This document shows positions 10,523 to 19,162 of a DNA stretch of 43,460 bases, one piece after another. The notes under the pieces are model-generated. The model searched no databases. It was not told the origin of the DNA and saw nothing but the letters and a program-made list of their open reading frames with translations. The stretch lies in contig RXJV01000101.1 of NCBI GenBank assembly GCA_003963075.1, positions 1 to 43,460 of the forward strand, read 5' to 3'. Every line of letters starts with the position of its first letter. Position 1 is the stretch's first letter. The DNA comes from Burkholderiales bacterium (lineage in GTDB: Bacteria > Pseudomonadota > Gammaproteobacteria > Burkholderiales > Burkholderiaceae_C). Made by a program: the position numbers and the translations under genes.

Positions 10523-10540
10523 ATGACCGCGATATGACCG
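10523..10540 (-). promoter_or_regulatory. Second PhoB-box-like direct repeat
   Basis: The plus strand reads ATGACCG-CGAT-ATGACCG, so the minus strand is CGGTCAT-ATCG-CGGTCAT. Both half-sites match CTGTCAT at six of seven positions with the canonical 11-base period. It is oriented toward cpdB but lies 253 bases away, and it is only 95 bases from the nuclease start, so it may serve either promoter. Confidence 0.45.
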
Positions 10541-10634
10541 AGGACCATGGCCAAGCCCATGGTCCCGGCGCTGGAAGCGTCACGAAGCGTCCCTAGCATC
10601 GCGCCCCATTCCCAGCCAGCCCCCCGCTCAACCC

Positions 10635-13600
10635 ATGAAGATCAAACCTCTGGTGTCCTTCCTCGCCGCGGCCTTTGCCGCGCCCGCCGTGCTGGCCTCG
10701 CCGTCGGGCGTTGTCATCAGCCAGCTGTACGGCGGCGGCGGCAATGTGTTCGCGAGTGACTATGTCGAGCTGCACAACGCCGGCTCGGCACCGGTCAACC
10801 TGAGCGGCTGGTCGATCCAGTACGCCAGCGCCACAGGCAATGGCAACTTCGCCAACAACGGCATCACGACCCTGACCGGCACGCTGCAGCCCGGTCAGTT
10901 CTACCTGGTCCAGCTGAAGACCTCCACCAACGGCACGGCCCTGCCCGCGCCCGATGTGCTCGGCTCGACGTCGACGGACTGGTCCGCCACGAACGGCAAG
11001 GTGATCCTGGCCAAGACGACCAGTGGCCTGGCCTGCAACGGCGGCTCCAATATCTGCACGGCCGCCCAGCTCGCCCAGATCGAAGACCTGGTCGGCTACG
11101 GCAACGCCAACTTCTTCGAGGGCGCCGCCGCCCCGGCCGTGTCCGGCTCGACCGCGCTGTTCCGCACCGCCAGCGGCTGCACCGACAGCAACAACAACGC
11201 CAATGACTTCACGACCGGCACACCCGCGCCGCGCAACAGCAGCAGCCCGTTCGTGAGCTGCGGCGGTGGCGGCGGCGGCGGCAGCAATGCGGCGATCGTG
11301 CCGAGCTGCCCGGATGTCAGCGCGGTGGCCGGCACGGCATCGAGCTTCACCGTCAGCGCAACGGACGCCGACAGCCGTGTGACCGCAGCCAGCGTCATCG
11401 GCAGCCTGCCCAATGGCGTGGTGCTGGGCAGCTTCAGCGCCGCCAGCGTTGCCGGCAGCGCCGCCACGCAGCAGTTCGACCTGAGCAACAGCCTCGCGGC
11501 CGGCAGCTACACGCTCGGCCTGAAGTGGGACAACAACGATGCGCAGACCGCGAGCTGCAGCTTCAAGCTGAGCGTCGCAGGCCTGACGCCCATCCCGGCC
11601 ATCCAGGGCCGCGGCAGCCGCAGCCCGATCGAGGGCCAGACCGTCACGACGAGCGGCGTCGTTACCAAGCTGGTGAACAACGGCTTCTACCTGCAGGACC
11701 CGGTGGGTGATGGCGACCCGACCACGTCGGACGCGATCTTCGTCTTCACCAGCACCGCGCCGGCCGTGGCCTTGGGTCAGAAGATCCGCCTGTCCGGCAC
11801 GGTCACCGAGTACAACACCGGCGCCGCCGGCAATGCCGACACCGCGGCCCACACGGTGACGCAGCTGACCAGCCCGAGCGGCATCACCGTGCTGGGCAGC
11901 GGCTTCAGCGTCACGCCGGTCGAGGTCGACCTCGCAACGCTGCCGGCCGATGGCCTGGAGGCCTACGAGGGCATGGTGGTCACGCTGCGTGGCCCGCTGA
12001 CGGCCCAGCAGAACTACTTCCTGGGCCGCTACGGCCAGGTCACGCTGGCGGCCGGGGGGCGCGTGTACACACCCACCAACGTGCTGCGCCCGGGCCCCGA
12101 CGCGCTCGCGCTGAAGGCCGACAACCTGCGCCGCAGCATCCTGCTCGACGATGGCAGCAGCGCCCAGAACCCGAACCCTGCCCCCTACATCGGCGCCGAC
12201 AACACGCTGCGCGCCGGTGACACCATTGGCAGCATCACCGGTGTCATCGACTATGGCCTGGCCACCAGCAGCAACACCGGCCTCGCGATGTACAAGATCC
12301 AGCCGCTGGACGTGGCCGGCGTGAGCTTCGACCGCACCAACCCGCGCGTCGCCACGCCCCAGGTCAGCGGCGGCAATGTGCGCATCGCCAGCGCCAATGT
12401 GCTGAACTTCTTCACCAGCTTCACCGATGGTGGCTTCGTCGCCGGCTCGGCCGGCTGCTCGCTGGGCGGCGCCACATCGACCAGCAACTGCCGCGGTGCC
12501 GACAACCTCACCGAGTTCAACCGCCAGATCGCCAAGACCGTGGCGGAGCTGAGCGCGCTGAATGCCGACGTGGTGGGCCTGATGGAGATCCAGAACAACG
12601 GCGACACGACCGTCGGCTACCTGGTGAACCAGCTCAACGCCGCGATGGGCAGCGGCACCTATGCAGTGGTGCCCAAGCCGGCCCAGGGCACGGGCAGCGA
12701 CGCCATCCGCGTCGCGATGATCTACAAGCCCGGCAAGCTGACGCTGAACGGCGCCTCGTTGTCCGACCCGGACGCCATCAACAACCGCCCGCCCTTGGCC
12801 CAAGGCTTCACGCTGCCGAACGGCGAGAAGTTCGCGGTCGTCGTCAATCACTTCAAGTCCAAGGGCTCCTGCCCCAGCGGTGCCAGCGATCCAGACGCCG
12901 ATGACGGCCTGCAAGGCTGCTGGAACGCCCGTCGGGTCGACCAGGCCAACCGCCTGAAGAGCTTCCTCGGCACGGTGAAGAGCACGGCCGGCACCGACAA
13001 CGTCGTGCTGCTCGGTGACTTCAATGCCTACGCCAAGGAGGACCCGATCGACGCGCTGACCAGCGACGGCGGCATCGTCGACATGGTGGCGGCCTTCGAC
13101 CCGTTGGACTACTCCTATGTGTTCGACGGCGCCTCCGGCCGTCTGGACCATGGTTTCGCCACCGCCGCGCTGGCGCCCAAGGTGGTGTACGCGACCTCCT
13201 GGCACATCAATGCCGACGAGCCGAGCTTCATCGACTACAACACCGAGTTCAAGGTGTTCGGCGGCTCGACGACCGGCAGCCCGGACTTCTGGACCCCGAC
13301 GCCTTACCGCGCGTCGGACCACGATCCGATGGTGATGGGGCTGAGCCTGCTGAAGACCATCAGCGCCGCCGCAGGCAGCCCGGTGGTCGGCACGCCCGGG
13401 GACGACGTGATTGAGAGTGGCGTGGGTGCGAAGGTCATCACCGGAGGCGGTGGTCGCGACCAGTTCGTCTACGCCAGCATGCTCAGCGCCGGCGACGTCA
13501 TCACCGACTTCAAGCCGGGCATCGACACGCTCGTGCTGACACGCCTGCTGGCCTCGCTCGGCATCACGTCGGCCGACCCGCTGGCCAGTGGCCACGTGAC

Positions 13601-13736
13601 CTGCTCGACGTCTGCCGCCGGTGCCGTGATCAACATTGATGCCGATGGCCGCAGCGGCCCGATGCGCCCGCGTCCGTTGCTGCAGTTGCGCAACGTCGCC
13701 TGCGCGGCTGTCACCGCGTCCAGCTTCAAGTTCTGA
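10635..13736 (+). CDS. ExeM/NucH-type extracellular nuclease with lamin-tail, EEP and type I secretion-like C-terminus
   Basis: This is a 1033-residue secreted multidomain nuclease. A Sec signal peptide (1-21) is followed by a lamin-tail domain (GVVISQLYGGGGN, DYVELHNAGSAPVNLSGWSI). Next come a Gly-rich linker and immunoglobulin-like segment, an OB-fold-like region (about 325-510), then the endonuclease/exonuclease/phosphatase domain. Catalytic landmarks are NVLNFFTSF, LMEIQN (Glu651), LLGDFN (Asp795, Asn797), LDHGFA and SDHDP (Asp895, His896). After about residue 910 it has VVGTPGDDVI, ITGGGGRDQFVY and DVITDFKPGIDTLVL, the wording of RTX / VC_A0849-type type I secretion tails. These enzymes degrade extracellular DNA. 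The gene is divergent from the CpdB-like nucleotidase and 20 bases upstream of a PEP-CTERM gene. No type I transporter lies nearby. Confidence 0.86.
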   Translation: MKIKPLVSFLAAAFAAPAVLASPSGVVISQLYGGGGNVFASDYVELHNAGSAPVNLSGWSIQYASATGNGNFANNGITTLTGTLQPGQFYLVQLKTSTNGTALPAPDVLGSTSTDWSATNGKVILAKTTSGLACNGGSNICTAAQLAQIEDLVGYGNANFFEGAAAPAVSGSTALFRTASGCTDSNNNANDFTTGTPAPRNSSSPFVSCGGGGGGGSNAAIVPSCPDVSAVAGTASSFTVSATDADSRVTAASVIGSLPNGVVLGSFSAASVAGSAATQQFDLSNSLAAGSYTLGLKWDNNDAQTASCSFKLSVAGLTPIPAIQGRGSRSPIEGQTVTTSGVVTKLVNNGFYLQDPVGDGDPTTSDAIFVFTSTAPAVALGQKIRLSGTVTEYNTGAAGNADTAAHTVTQLTSPSGITVLGSGFSVTPVEVDLATLPADGLEAYEGMVVTLRGPLTAQQNYFLGRYGQVTLAAGGRVYTPTNVLRPGPDALALKADNLRRSILLDDGSSAQNPNPAPYIGADNTLRAGDTIGSITGVIDYGLATSSNTGLAMYKIQPLDVAGVSFDRTNPRVATPQVSGGNVRIASANVLNFFTSFTDGGFVAGSAGCSLGGATSTSNCRGADNLTEFNRQIAKTVAELSALNADVVGLMEIQNNGDTTVGYLVNQLNAAMGSGTYAVVPKPAQGTGSDAIRVAMIYKPGKLTLNGASLSDPDAINNRPPLAQGFTLPNGEKFAVVVNHFKSKGSCPSGASDPDADDGLQGCWNARRVDQANRLKSFLGTVKSTAGTDNVVLLGDFNAYAKEDPIDALTSDGGIVDMVAAFDPLDYSYVFDGASGRLDHGFATAALAPKVVYATSWHINADEPSFIDYNTEFKVFGGSTTGSPDFWTPTPYRASDHDPMVMGLSLLKTISAAAGSPVVGTPGDDVIESGVGAKVITGGGGRDQFVYASMLSAGDVITDFKPGIDTLVLTRLLASLGITSADPLASGHVTCSTSAAGAVINIDADGRSGPMRPRPLLQLRNVACAAVTASSFKF

Positions 13737-13756
13737 CCCCCTACCGGATACACACC

Positions 13757-14251
13757 ATGATCTCCAAGACCCTCCTTGCCGCTGCGCTGACTGCTGCCAG
13801 CTTCGCCACCCAGGCCGCCACTGTCGTCTACAACTTCCAGAGCAGCGCCTTCGACAGCGGCAGCCTGGCAGGGCAGAGCTTCAGCGGCCAATTCAGCTTC
13901 GACGATGCCGCGCTGACGGCCAGCACGTCGACGCTGCCGCTGCTGAGCCTGAGCTTCAGCCTGGGCGGCCAGAGCTACACACTGGCGCAGGCCACCGCCG
14001 GCACGACGGGCGCGGTGTTCAACGCCGGCGCCCTGTCGGGCGTCAACGCGGTGTTCTCGGGCGGTTCGCGCAGCGTCGAGCTGACCTGGGGCTTCGGCTC
14101 GCCTTACGCCTTCTACCAGCAGAGCACCAGCAACTTTGGCTTTGCCGACCTGAGCTTCAGCACCGCCGCCGTGCCCGAACCGCAGACCTATGCCCTGATG
14201 CTCGGCGGCCTGGCTGCCGTCGGCTTCATCGCACGCCGCCGCAAGGCCTGA
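13757..14251 (+). CDS. PEP-CTERM sorting domain protein
   Basis: This 164-residue exported protein has a Sec signal peptide ending near ATQAA. The C-terminal sorting signal (139-164) is VPEPQTY, then a hydrophobic stretch, then ARRRKA. PEP-CTERM tails are recognised by exosortase in bacteria that make exopolysaccharide. The central region (YNFQSSAFDSGSLAGQSFSG and similar) is rich in Ser, Gly and Ala and of unknown function. It follows the nuclease by 20 bases in the same direction and is probably co-transcribed. No exosortase gene lies in the window. Confidence 0.85.
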   Translation: MISKTLLAAALTAASFATQAATVVYNFQSSAFDSGSLAGQSFSGQFSFDDAALTASTSTLPLLSLSFSLGGQSYTLAQATAGTTGAVFNAGALSGVNAVFSGGSRSVELTWGFGSPYAFYQQSTSNFGFADLSFSTAAVPEPQTYALMLGGLAAVGFIARRRKA

Positions 14252-14269
14252 GCGACCCGCGGCCGCGAG

Positions 14270-14291
14270 ACGGCCCGCCGCGGCGGGCCGT
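14270..14291 (+). terminator. Intrinsic terminator after the PEP-CTERM gene
   Basis: An 8-bp stem (ACGGCCCG/CGGGCCGT) with a CCGCGG loop is followed on the plus strand by TTGTCGTTT. It sits between convergent genes, 18 bases after the PEP-CTERM stop and just before the ruvC stop. Confidence 0.65.
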
Positions 14292-14298
14292 TGTCGTT

Positions 14299-14847
14299 TC
14301 AGTAGGTCCGCCCGCCCTTGAACTGCGCGTGCTGGCGACGCGCCAGCGTGGTGCTGCGGCTCATCGCCTCGAAGCTCACCCGGGCATGGGCATGCATGAC
14401 GGCCAGGCCGAGCGCGTCGGCCGCGTCCTTGCCCGGCACGCCGGGCAGGTTCAGCAGGCGCTGCACCATGGCCTGGATCTGCTCCTTCTTGGCGTGGCCG
14501 TGGCCGACGATGGCCTTCTTCATCTGCAGCGCGGTGTACTCGCTGACCGCCAGGTCGGCCGACACCAGCGCCGTCAGCGCCGCACCGCGCGCCTGGCCCA
14601 GCAGCAGCGTGGACTGTGGGTTCACATTGACGAACACGATTTCCACCGCCGCGCACTGCGGCTGGTAGCGCGCCACCACCTCGCGGATGCCGTCGAACAG
14701 GATCTTCAGCCGCGCCGGCAGGTCGCCGGCGGCGACGCCGCTGGTCTTGATGGTGCCGCTGGCCACATAGGCCAGCCGCGGACCGTCGGCGTCAATCACG
14801 CCGAAGCCTGTGGTCTGCAGGCCCGGGTCGATGCCGAGGATTCTCAC
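14299..14847 (-). CDS. ruvC: Holliday junction resolvase RuvC
   Basis: This 182-residue endonuclease cuts Holliday junctions during recombinational repair, acting with RuvAB. The acidic catalytic residues are present: Asp7 ([13 protein letters not shown]), Glu69 ([15 protein letters not shown]), Asp141 and Asp144 ([11 protein letters not shown]). The Lys/His-rich DNA-contact segment [14 protein letters not shown] is also present. The start is GTG 14847, overlapping the stop of the cdsA-like gene as GTGA. In many betaproteobacteria ruvC follows purH; here seven other genes separate them. ruvA and ruvB are not downstream, where a convergent PEP-CTERM gene lies. Confidence 0.93.
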   Translation of the reverse strand: MRILGIDPGLQTTGFGVIDADGPRLAYVASGTIKTSGVAAGDLPARLKILFDGIREVVARYQPQCAAVEIVFVNVNPQSTLLLGQARGAALTALVSADLAVSEYTALQMKKAIVGHGHAKKEQIQAMVQRLLNLPGVPGKDAADALGLAVMHAHARVSFEAMSRSTTLARRQHAQFKGGRTY

Positions 14848-15848
14848 GAGCGGCCGCCCAGCGGCAGGCTGAAGTACCAGCGCACCGAGTGGAACAGGAC
14901 GGGCGCGGCGAAACACAGCACCGCGATGCGATCGAGCAGGCCGACCGCACCGGTGATGGAGCTGCGGTTGCCCCAGTAGCGCACGCCGGCGTCCTTCTTC
15001 AGCGCCTTCATCACCAGGCCGCCAAAGCCGGCCGCCGCCGCGGTCAGGAAGGCCATGGCCAGGGCCTGCAAGGCCTCGAAGGGGGTGATCCAGAACAGCA
15101 GCAGCCCGGCCACCGAGCCGGTCAGCGTGCCAATCCACCAGGCCCGCATCGAGAAGCTGCGGCTGATGCGGCGCACCACCGGACGGCGGCGCAGCGCGCG
15201 CGTGGCGATCTCCTGCGCGATCTGCGACGACGCGACCACCATCACCAGGAAGAACAACAGGAAGGCGCCGCGACCGGTGTAGCCGGCGAAGTCCAGCAGC
15301 AGCAGCGCCGGCGCATGGGACAGGCCGTAGACGCAGACCATCACGCCCCACTGGATCTTGGCATTGCGCTCCAGGTAGTTGCGCGGGTCGTCGGCCAGTG
15401 CGCTGACGATGGGCAGCACCAGGAAGCCATAGACCGGCAGGAAGACCGTGAACAGATCGAAGAAGCGCGTGCCGCAGATCATGTACTGCACCGGCAGCAG
15501 CACGAAGAAGGCGACGATCAGCGTGCGGTGGTCGCTGCGCTGGGTGTGCACCAGGGTGATGAACTCGCGCAGCGCCAGGAAGGAGAACAGCGCGAACAGC
15601 AGCGTGGCACCGAGCGGCCCCGAGATCCACGCGACCCAGAACATGCAGCCGCCGATCCAGGCCGCACGCAGGTCGCGCCGCACCCGCGCCCAGGCCAGCT
15701 CGGAGGCCCGCTGCGCGTCTTCGTTCTCGCGCTCGCGCAGCGAGTTCAGGAACAGGCCCACCGTCAACAGCAACAGGAAGCCGAACAGCACGACAAAGAG
15801 CAGCGCCACCTGCTCGCTGGCGCTGAGCTGCTTGAGCCAGGACACCAT
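14844..15848 (-). CDS. CdsA-like phosphatidate cytidylyltransferase family membrane protein, altered signature
   Basis: This 334-residue protein has seven or more predicted membrane segments and the fold of CDP-diglyceride synthases of the COG4589 type. The end [19 protein letters not shown], then [23 protein letters not shown] aligns with the family C-terminus. CDP-diglyceride synthase would make CDP-diacylglycerol from phosphatidate. However, the usual PGHGG part of the signature is replaced here by SITGAVG, and the Asp after DR is Ala, so activity or substrate may differ. The start ATG 15848 overlaps the stop of plsC (TGATG), and its own stop overlaps ruvC. The acyltransferase partner makes phosphatidate, which fits the pair. 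Confidence 0.8.
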   Translation of the reverse strand: MVSWLKQLSASEQVALLFVVLFGFLLLLTVGLFLNSLRERENEDAQRASELAWARVRRDLRAAWIGGCMFWVAWISGPLGATLLFALFSFLALREFITLVHTQRSDHRTLIVAFFVLLPVQYMICGTRFFDLFTVFLPVYGFLVLPIVSALADDPRNYLERNAKIQWGVMVCVYGLSHAPALLLLDFAGYTGRGAFLLFFLVMVVASSQIAQEIATRALRRRPVVRRISRSFSMRAWWIGTLTGSVAGLLLFWITPFEALQALAMAFLTAAAAGFGGLVMKALKKDAGVRYWGNRSSITGAVGLLDRIAVLCFAAPVLFHSVRWYFSLPLGGRS

Positions 15849-16498
15849 CAGTCGCCCTCCGTGCGCGGCGGTGCGGCTTCGGGGTGAGGCCGCTGCTCCA
15901 TGACGGCCTCGCGGGCGCGGCACAGGAAGTCGGCTTTGCTCTCGCCCTCGCGCAGCCGCAGCGGCTCACCGAAGGTGACCGTGCACAGGATGGGCACCGG
16001 CACCACCTCGCCCTTGGGCATCACGCGCTGCACGTTGTCGATCCAGGTCGGGATCAGCGGCACCTCGGGGAACTGCTCCGCCAGATGGAAGATGCCCGAC
16101 TTGAACGGCATCGGATGGCCCTTGTTGGAGCGCGTGCCCTCCGGAAAGATCACCAGCGAGTCGCCGCGGCCGAGGGCCTCGACCAGGGGCTCGAGCGGGT
16201 CTTCGTCCGGGTTGCTGCGGGTGCGGCTGACGTAGATGGCGTTGAAGACCGAGGTCGTCAGCCAGCGCCTGAAGGCGCTCTTGGTCCAGTAGTCACGGGC
16301 CGCGATCGCGCGCGTCTGGGCGCGCAGCTCGTGCGGGAACGCCGCCCAGATCAGCACGAGATCAAAGTGGCTCTGGTGGTTGGCGATGTAGATGCGCTGC
16401 TCCGCCATCGGCGGGCAGCCCTTCCAGTGGCCCTGGGCCCCGGTGATGAGCCGGGCGATGAAGGCGAGCAACTGGCCGGTGAGGGCGGCAAGCGTCAT
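15848..16498 (-). CDS. plsC: 1-acyl-sn-glycerol-3-phosphate acyltransferase family protein (PlsC-like)
   Basis: This 216-residue membrane-associated acyltransferase adds a second fatty acyl chain to lysophosphatidate to make phosphatidate. It has NHQSHFD (the HX4D catalytic motif), [10 protein letters not shown] (glycerol-phosphate binding) and [10 protein letters not shown], in the family order. The N-terminal hydrophobic helix is [18 protein letters not shown]. It is coupled by a one-base overlap to the cdsA-like gene, the enzyme that would use its product. It may be a second copy beside a housekeeping plsC elsewhere, which cannot be tested here. Confidence 0.85.
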   Translation of the reverse strand: MTLAALTGQLLAFIARLITGAQGHWKGCPPMAEQRIYIANHQSHFDLVLIWAAFPHELRAQTRAIAARDYWTKSAFRRWLTTSVFNAIYVSRTRSNPDEDPLEPLVEALGRGDSLVIFPEGTRSNKGHPMPFKSGIFHLAEQFPEVPLIPTWIDNVQRVMPKGEVVPVPILCTVTFGEPLRLREGESKADFLCRAREAVMEQRPHPEAAPPRTEGD

Positions 16499-16540
16499 GG
16501 GCCGGATTATCGCGGCCCGCCCCCGCCGGCCCCGCCGGGC

Positions 16541-17428
16541 TTACCAGTCGCCGCCGCCACCGCCCCCGAGGTCGCCGCCGCCGGCGTCGCCACCGCCCCA
16601 GCCGTCGCCACTGCCGAAGTCGACATCGCGCGAGGCCAGTTCATCGGCGGCGCTGTTGCCGCCGCCGTTGTCGAAGCTGCCGGGAATCAGGCCGCTGCCG
16701 CCGCTGTCGCGCGGAATGCTGCGTTCGTTAGGGCCCTCGTGCAGCAGCTTCTCGGCCAGCATGCCGGCCGCGACGCCGCCCGCAGCGGCCAGACCCACGC
16801 CGAGCATGCCGGGGCCGGCCGGCGCCGGAGCCGCCCCGTAGCCCGGGCCGTAGCTGGGCCCGTAGCCGCCGCCAGCGTAGCCGCCGGCCATGGCCGGCTG
16901 CGGCTGCGCCACGGTGCGGCTGCGCATCCAGCGCGTCACCGCCCAAATGAACACCACCACGCCGACGATCAGCAGCCACACCGGCACGCCGCCGCTGCTG
17001 CTCTGCTGCACCGGCGCCTGGCGGGTCGCCGGCGGCGGCGCGCTGACGACCGCCGGGCTCGGGTTCGGGCTGGGGCTGATCGCGCGGGCGGCGCTGGCCT
17101 GTTCGCGCTGCAGCAGCTGCTCGAAGGCGGTGAACTTGGCCGGGTCGGTGAATTTGATCGCCGGGTCCAGCGCGCGGGCGCGGTGGGTGTGCTCGGCGGC
17201 CTCGTTGAACTTGCGCTGGTGGGCCTGGATCTCGGCCAGCACATAGTGCGCGCGGGCGCTGTCGGGCTTGGCCGCCACCACCTCAAGCATCATTTTTTCG
17301 GCACCCGCATAGTCGCCACGCCGGGCGGCGGCCTGCACCTCGTCGACCGTCGGCAGCGCTTGTGCGCCGCCCAGCCACAGCGCGGCCAGCAGGCCGAGGC
17401 ACAACATCAGCATTCGGGACCATTTCAT
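16541..17428 (-). CDS. TPR membrane protein with Gly-rich tail
   Basis: This 295-residue protein has an N-terminal signal sequence (about 1-24, LCLGLLAALWLGGAQA) and TPR-like helices at about 28-105 (RGDYAGAEKMMLEVVAAKPDSARAHYVLAE split over two repeats). After a Pro/Ser linker there is one membrane segment (WLLIVGVVVFIWAV) and a Gly/Tyr/Pro-rich tail ending GGGGGGDW. The tail resembles those of small membrane proteins of unknown role. ATG 17428 has GAGGAG seven bases upstream; a TTG at 17443 is less likely. The function is unknown, and assembly at the membrane is only a guess from the TPR. It lies between the GMC oxidoreductase gene and plsC. Confidence 0.72.
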   Translation of the reverse strand: MKWSRMLMLCLGLLAALWLGGAQALPTVDEVQAAARRGDYAGAEKMMLEVVAAKPDSARAHYVLAEIQAHQRKFNEAAEHTHRARALDPAIKFTDPAKFTAFEQLLQREQASAARAISPSPNPSPAVVSAPPPATRQAPVQQSSSGGVPVWLLIVGVVVFIWAVTRWMRSRTVAQPQPAMAGGYAGGGYGPSYGPGYGAAPAPAGPGMLGVGLAAAGGVAAGMLAEKLLHEGPNERSIPRDSGGSGLIPGSFDNGGGNSAADELASRDVDFGSGDGWGGGDAGGGDLGGGGGGDW

Positions 17429-17449
17429 CGCAGCTCTCCTCAAACCAGA

Positions 17450-17473
17450 GCCCGCGCGCGGCTGCGCGCGGGC
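17450..17473 (-). terminator. Strong hairpin after the GMC oxidoreductase gene
   Basis: A perfect 10-bp GC stem (GCCCGCGCGC/GCGCGCGGGC, 4-base loop) lies between the GMC oxidoreductase stop and the TPR gene start. The following minus-strand sequence is TCTGGTTTG, a weak T-tail. It may reduce read-through into the TPR gene. Confidence 0.45.
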
Positions 17474-17551
17474 ATGCAGCAGTGTGCGCCCTCAATCTGA
17501 CGGCAGCCTGCCCGGTTTCAAGGGCGACGCATGCGGCCCCTCGCCTGCAGC

Positions 17552-19162
17552 TCAGGCCAGCGGCAGCGGCCTGCCACCGAGGCGCTGGATCAGCCCGCTG
17601 CTGAAGCGATTGGCCAGGCCGTAGACCGTGAGCTGCGGGTTGGCGCCCAGGCTGGTCGGGAAGACCGAGCCGTCATGCACCGACAGGTTGGCCAGCTGCC
17701 AGTGCTGGCCGTCCGGCCGCACCACGCCACGCCCGGCGTCGGCCGCCATCGTGCAGCCGCCCATCACGTGCGCGCTGCCGACCATGGTCAGGAAGGGCTT
17801 CATCGTCAGCCCGGCAATGCCTTGGCGCGCCTGCGCGAGGCTGGCATAGGCCGCGCCCTGTTCGTGCACCGGCCGCACGGCCTTGGCGCCGGCCGCGAAC
17901 TGGATCTCGGCCATCGTGAGATAGGCCCGGCTCACGCCGTCGAGCAGGTAGTCGGTCAGCCGGTAGTCGACCACCGGCGTGCCGTCGCTGCGCAGCTGCA
18001 CCGCACCGCCGGCTGATTCCGGGTGGAAGCCGTCGCGCAGCAAGGCGATCATCAGCTGGGTGCGCGGCATGTCGCGGGCACGCTCGACCAGGTCGGCGCC
18101 GAGGCCACCGCCATTGGTCAGCGCGAAGGCCGGATGAACGGGTGCGACCTCCAGCTTGTAGCCCACCGGCCCGTCGATCGGCCCGCTGTGCAGGAAGTGG
18201 TCGCAGAACACCGACAGCGGCGCCCCCGCCCAGCCCGCCACGTCGTGATCGAACAGCGCCGCGCCGCCGGCTGTGGGGTGCAGGAAGGTGCGCTTGCCGA
18301 GCAGGCCCTGCGGGTCGGGCGCCTGCGAGCGCATCAGCAGCGCGGGCGAGTTGATCGCGCCGCCGGCGACCACGTAGTGCCGGGCCGTGATCCGAACCGG
18401 CGCGCCCGTGACCGCGCCGTCCAGCGCCACTGGCTCCGCCACCAGCGCCACCACCTGACTGCCCTGCAGCTCCAGCCGCACAGCGCGCGTCTGCACCAGC
18501 ATCGTTGCGCCCAGGTCCAGCGCCGCCGGCAGGGTGCTCACGAGCATGGACTGCTTGGCATTGGTCGGGCAGCCCATACCGCAGGAGCCGAGGTTCCAGC
18601 AGCCCTTGACGTTGCGCCGCACGACCTTGGTCGGGATGCCCAGCGCCACCGCGCCGCGGCGCAGCACGTCGTTGTTCTCGTTGGGCTCGGTCAGCCAGTC
18701 GCCGATGTTGAGCCGGCGCTCGGCCTGCTCGAACCACGGCGCCATCGCGGCCTCGTTGAAGTCGGTCAGGCCGAATTTGTCGCCCCAATAGGCCAGCGCA
18801 TCGGGCGGCGTGCGGAAGGAGCCGGTCCAGTTGACGGTGGTGGACCCACCCACGCAGCGGCCCTGCAGGATGTTCATCGACTGGTCCAGGGTCTTGCGGC
18901 CGGCGGCCTCCTGGTAGAGCTGCGGATAGGCCTCGGCCTCGCGCTGGCGGAACTGGCTGCTGGAGCGCAGCGGGCCTTCTTCGACGATGACGATCTTCAG
19001 GCCGGCGCGGGCCAGCATCTCGGCGGTGATGCCGGCGCCGGCGCCGCTGCCGACGATGGCGACATCGCAGTCCAGCGTGGCGGGCAAAGCGGCATGCGGG
19101 CCGCCGTGGACCTTCCAGCCGCGCTGCAGGCCCTCAAGGATGGGATCGGGCAGGCTGCTCAT
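17552..19162 (-). CDS. GMC-family FAD-dependent oxidoreductase
   Basis: This 536-residue flavoprotein probably oxidises an alcohol to an aldehyde. The FAD site is VAIVGSGAGAGITAEMLA (GxGxxG at 38-43), with CVGGSTTVNW and VVAGGAINSPALL following. The GMC C-terminal landmarks SAHVMGGCTM and GANPQLTVYGLANR are present. A Cys-rich loop GCWNLGSCGMGC recalls long-chain alcohol oxidases. It overlaps by one base the stop of a Tat-signal small subunit, itself overlapping an aldehyde dehydrogenase, so the three likely form one alcohol-to-acid pathway. The actual substrate (fatty alcohol, aryl alcohol or sugar) is not known. The ATG 19162 is chosen because homology starts there and the upstream extension reads against the partner gene. 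Confidence 0.84.
   Translation of the reverse strand: MSSLPDPILEGLQRGWKVHGGPHAALPATLDCDVAIVGSGAGAGITAEMLARAGLKIVIVEEGPLRSSSQFRQREAEAYPQLYQEAAGRKTLDQSMNILQGRCVGGSTTVNWTGSFRTPPDALAYWGDKFGLTDFNEAAMAPWFEQAERRLNIGDWLTEPNENNDVLRRGAVALGIPTKVVRRNVKGCWNLGSCGMGCPTNAKQSMLVSTLPAALDLGATMLVQTRAVRLELQGSQVVALVAEPVALDGAVTGAPVRITARHYVVAGGAINSPALLMRSQAPDPQGLLGKRTFLHPTAGGAALFDHDVAGWAGAPLSVFCDHFLHSGPIDGPVGYKLEVAPVHPAFALTNGGGLGADLVERARDMPRTQLMIALLRDGFHPESAGGAVQLRSDGTPVVDYRLTDYLLDGVSRAYLTMAEIQFAAGAKAVRPVHEQGAAYASLAQARQGIAGLTMKPFLTMVGSAHVMGGCTMAADAGRGVVRPDGQHWQLANLSVHDGSVFPTSLGANPQLTVYGLANRFSSGLIQRLGGRPLPLA

Larger units (their letters stand above)
10271..10634. other. Divergent intergenic region of the nucleotidase/nuclease locus
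   Basis: These 364 bases carry no convincing gene. They hold two PhoB-box-like direct repeats on the minus strand (listed separately). A 10-base direct repeat AAGCGTCACG/AAGCGTCCCT at 10575-10594 abuts TAGCAT (10594-10599), a possible -10 element for the nuclease gene. Open frames through this stretch are extensions of neighbouring genes or lack a ribosome-binding site. Confidence 0.55.
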
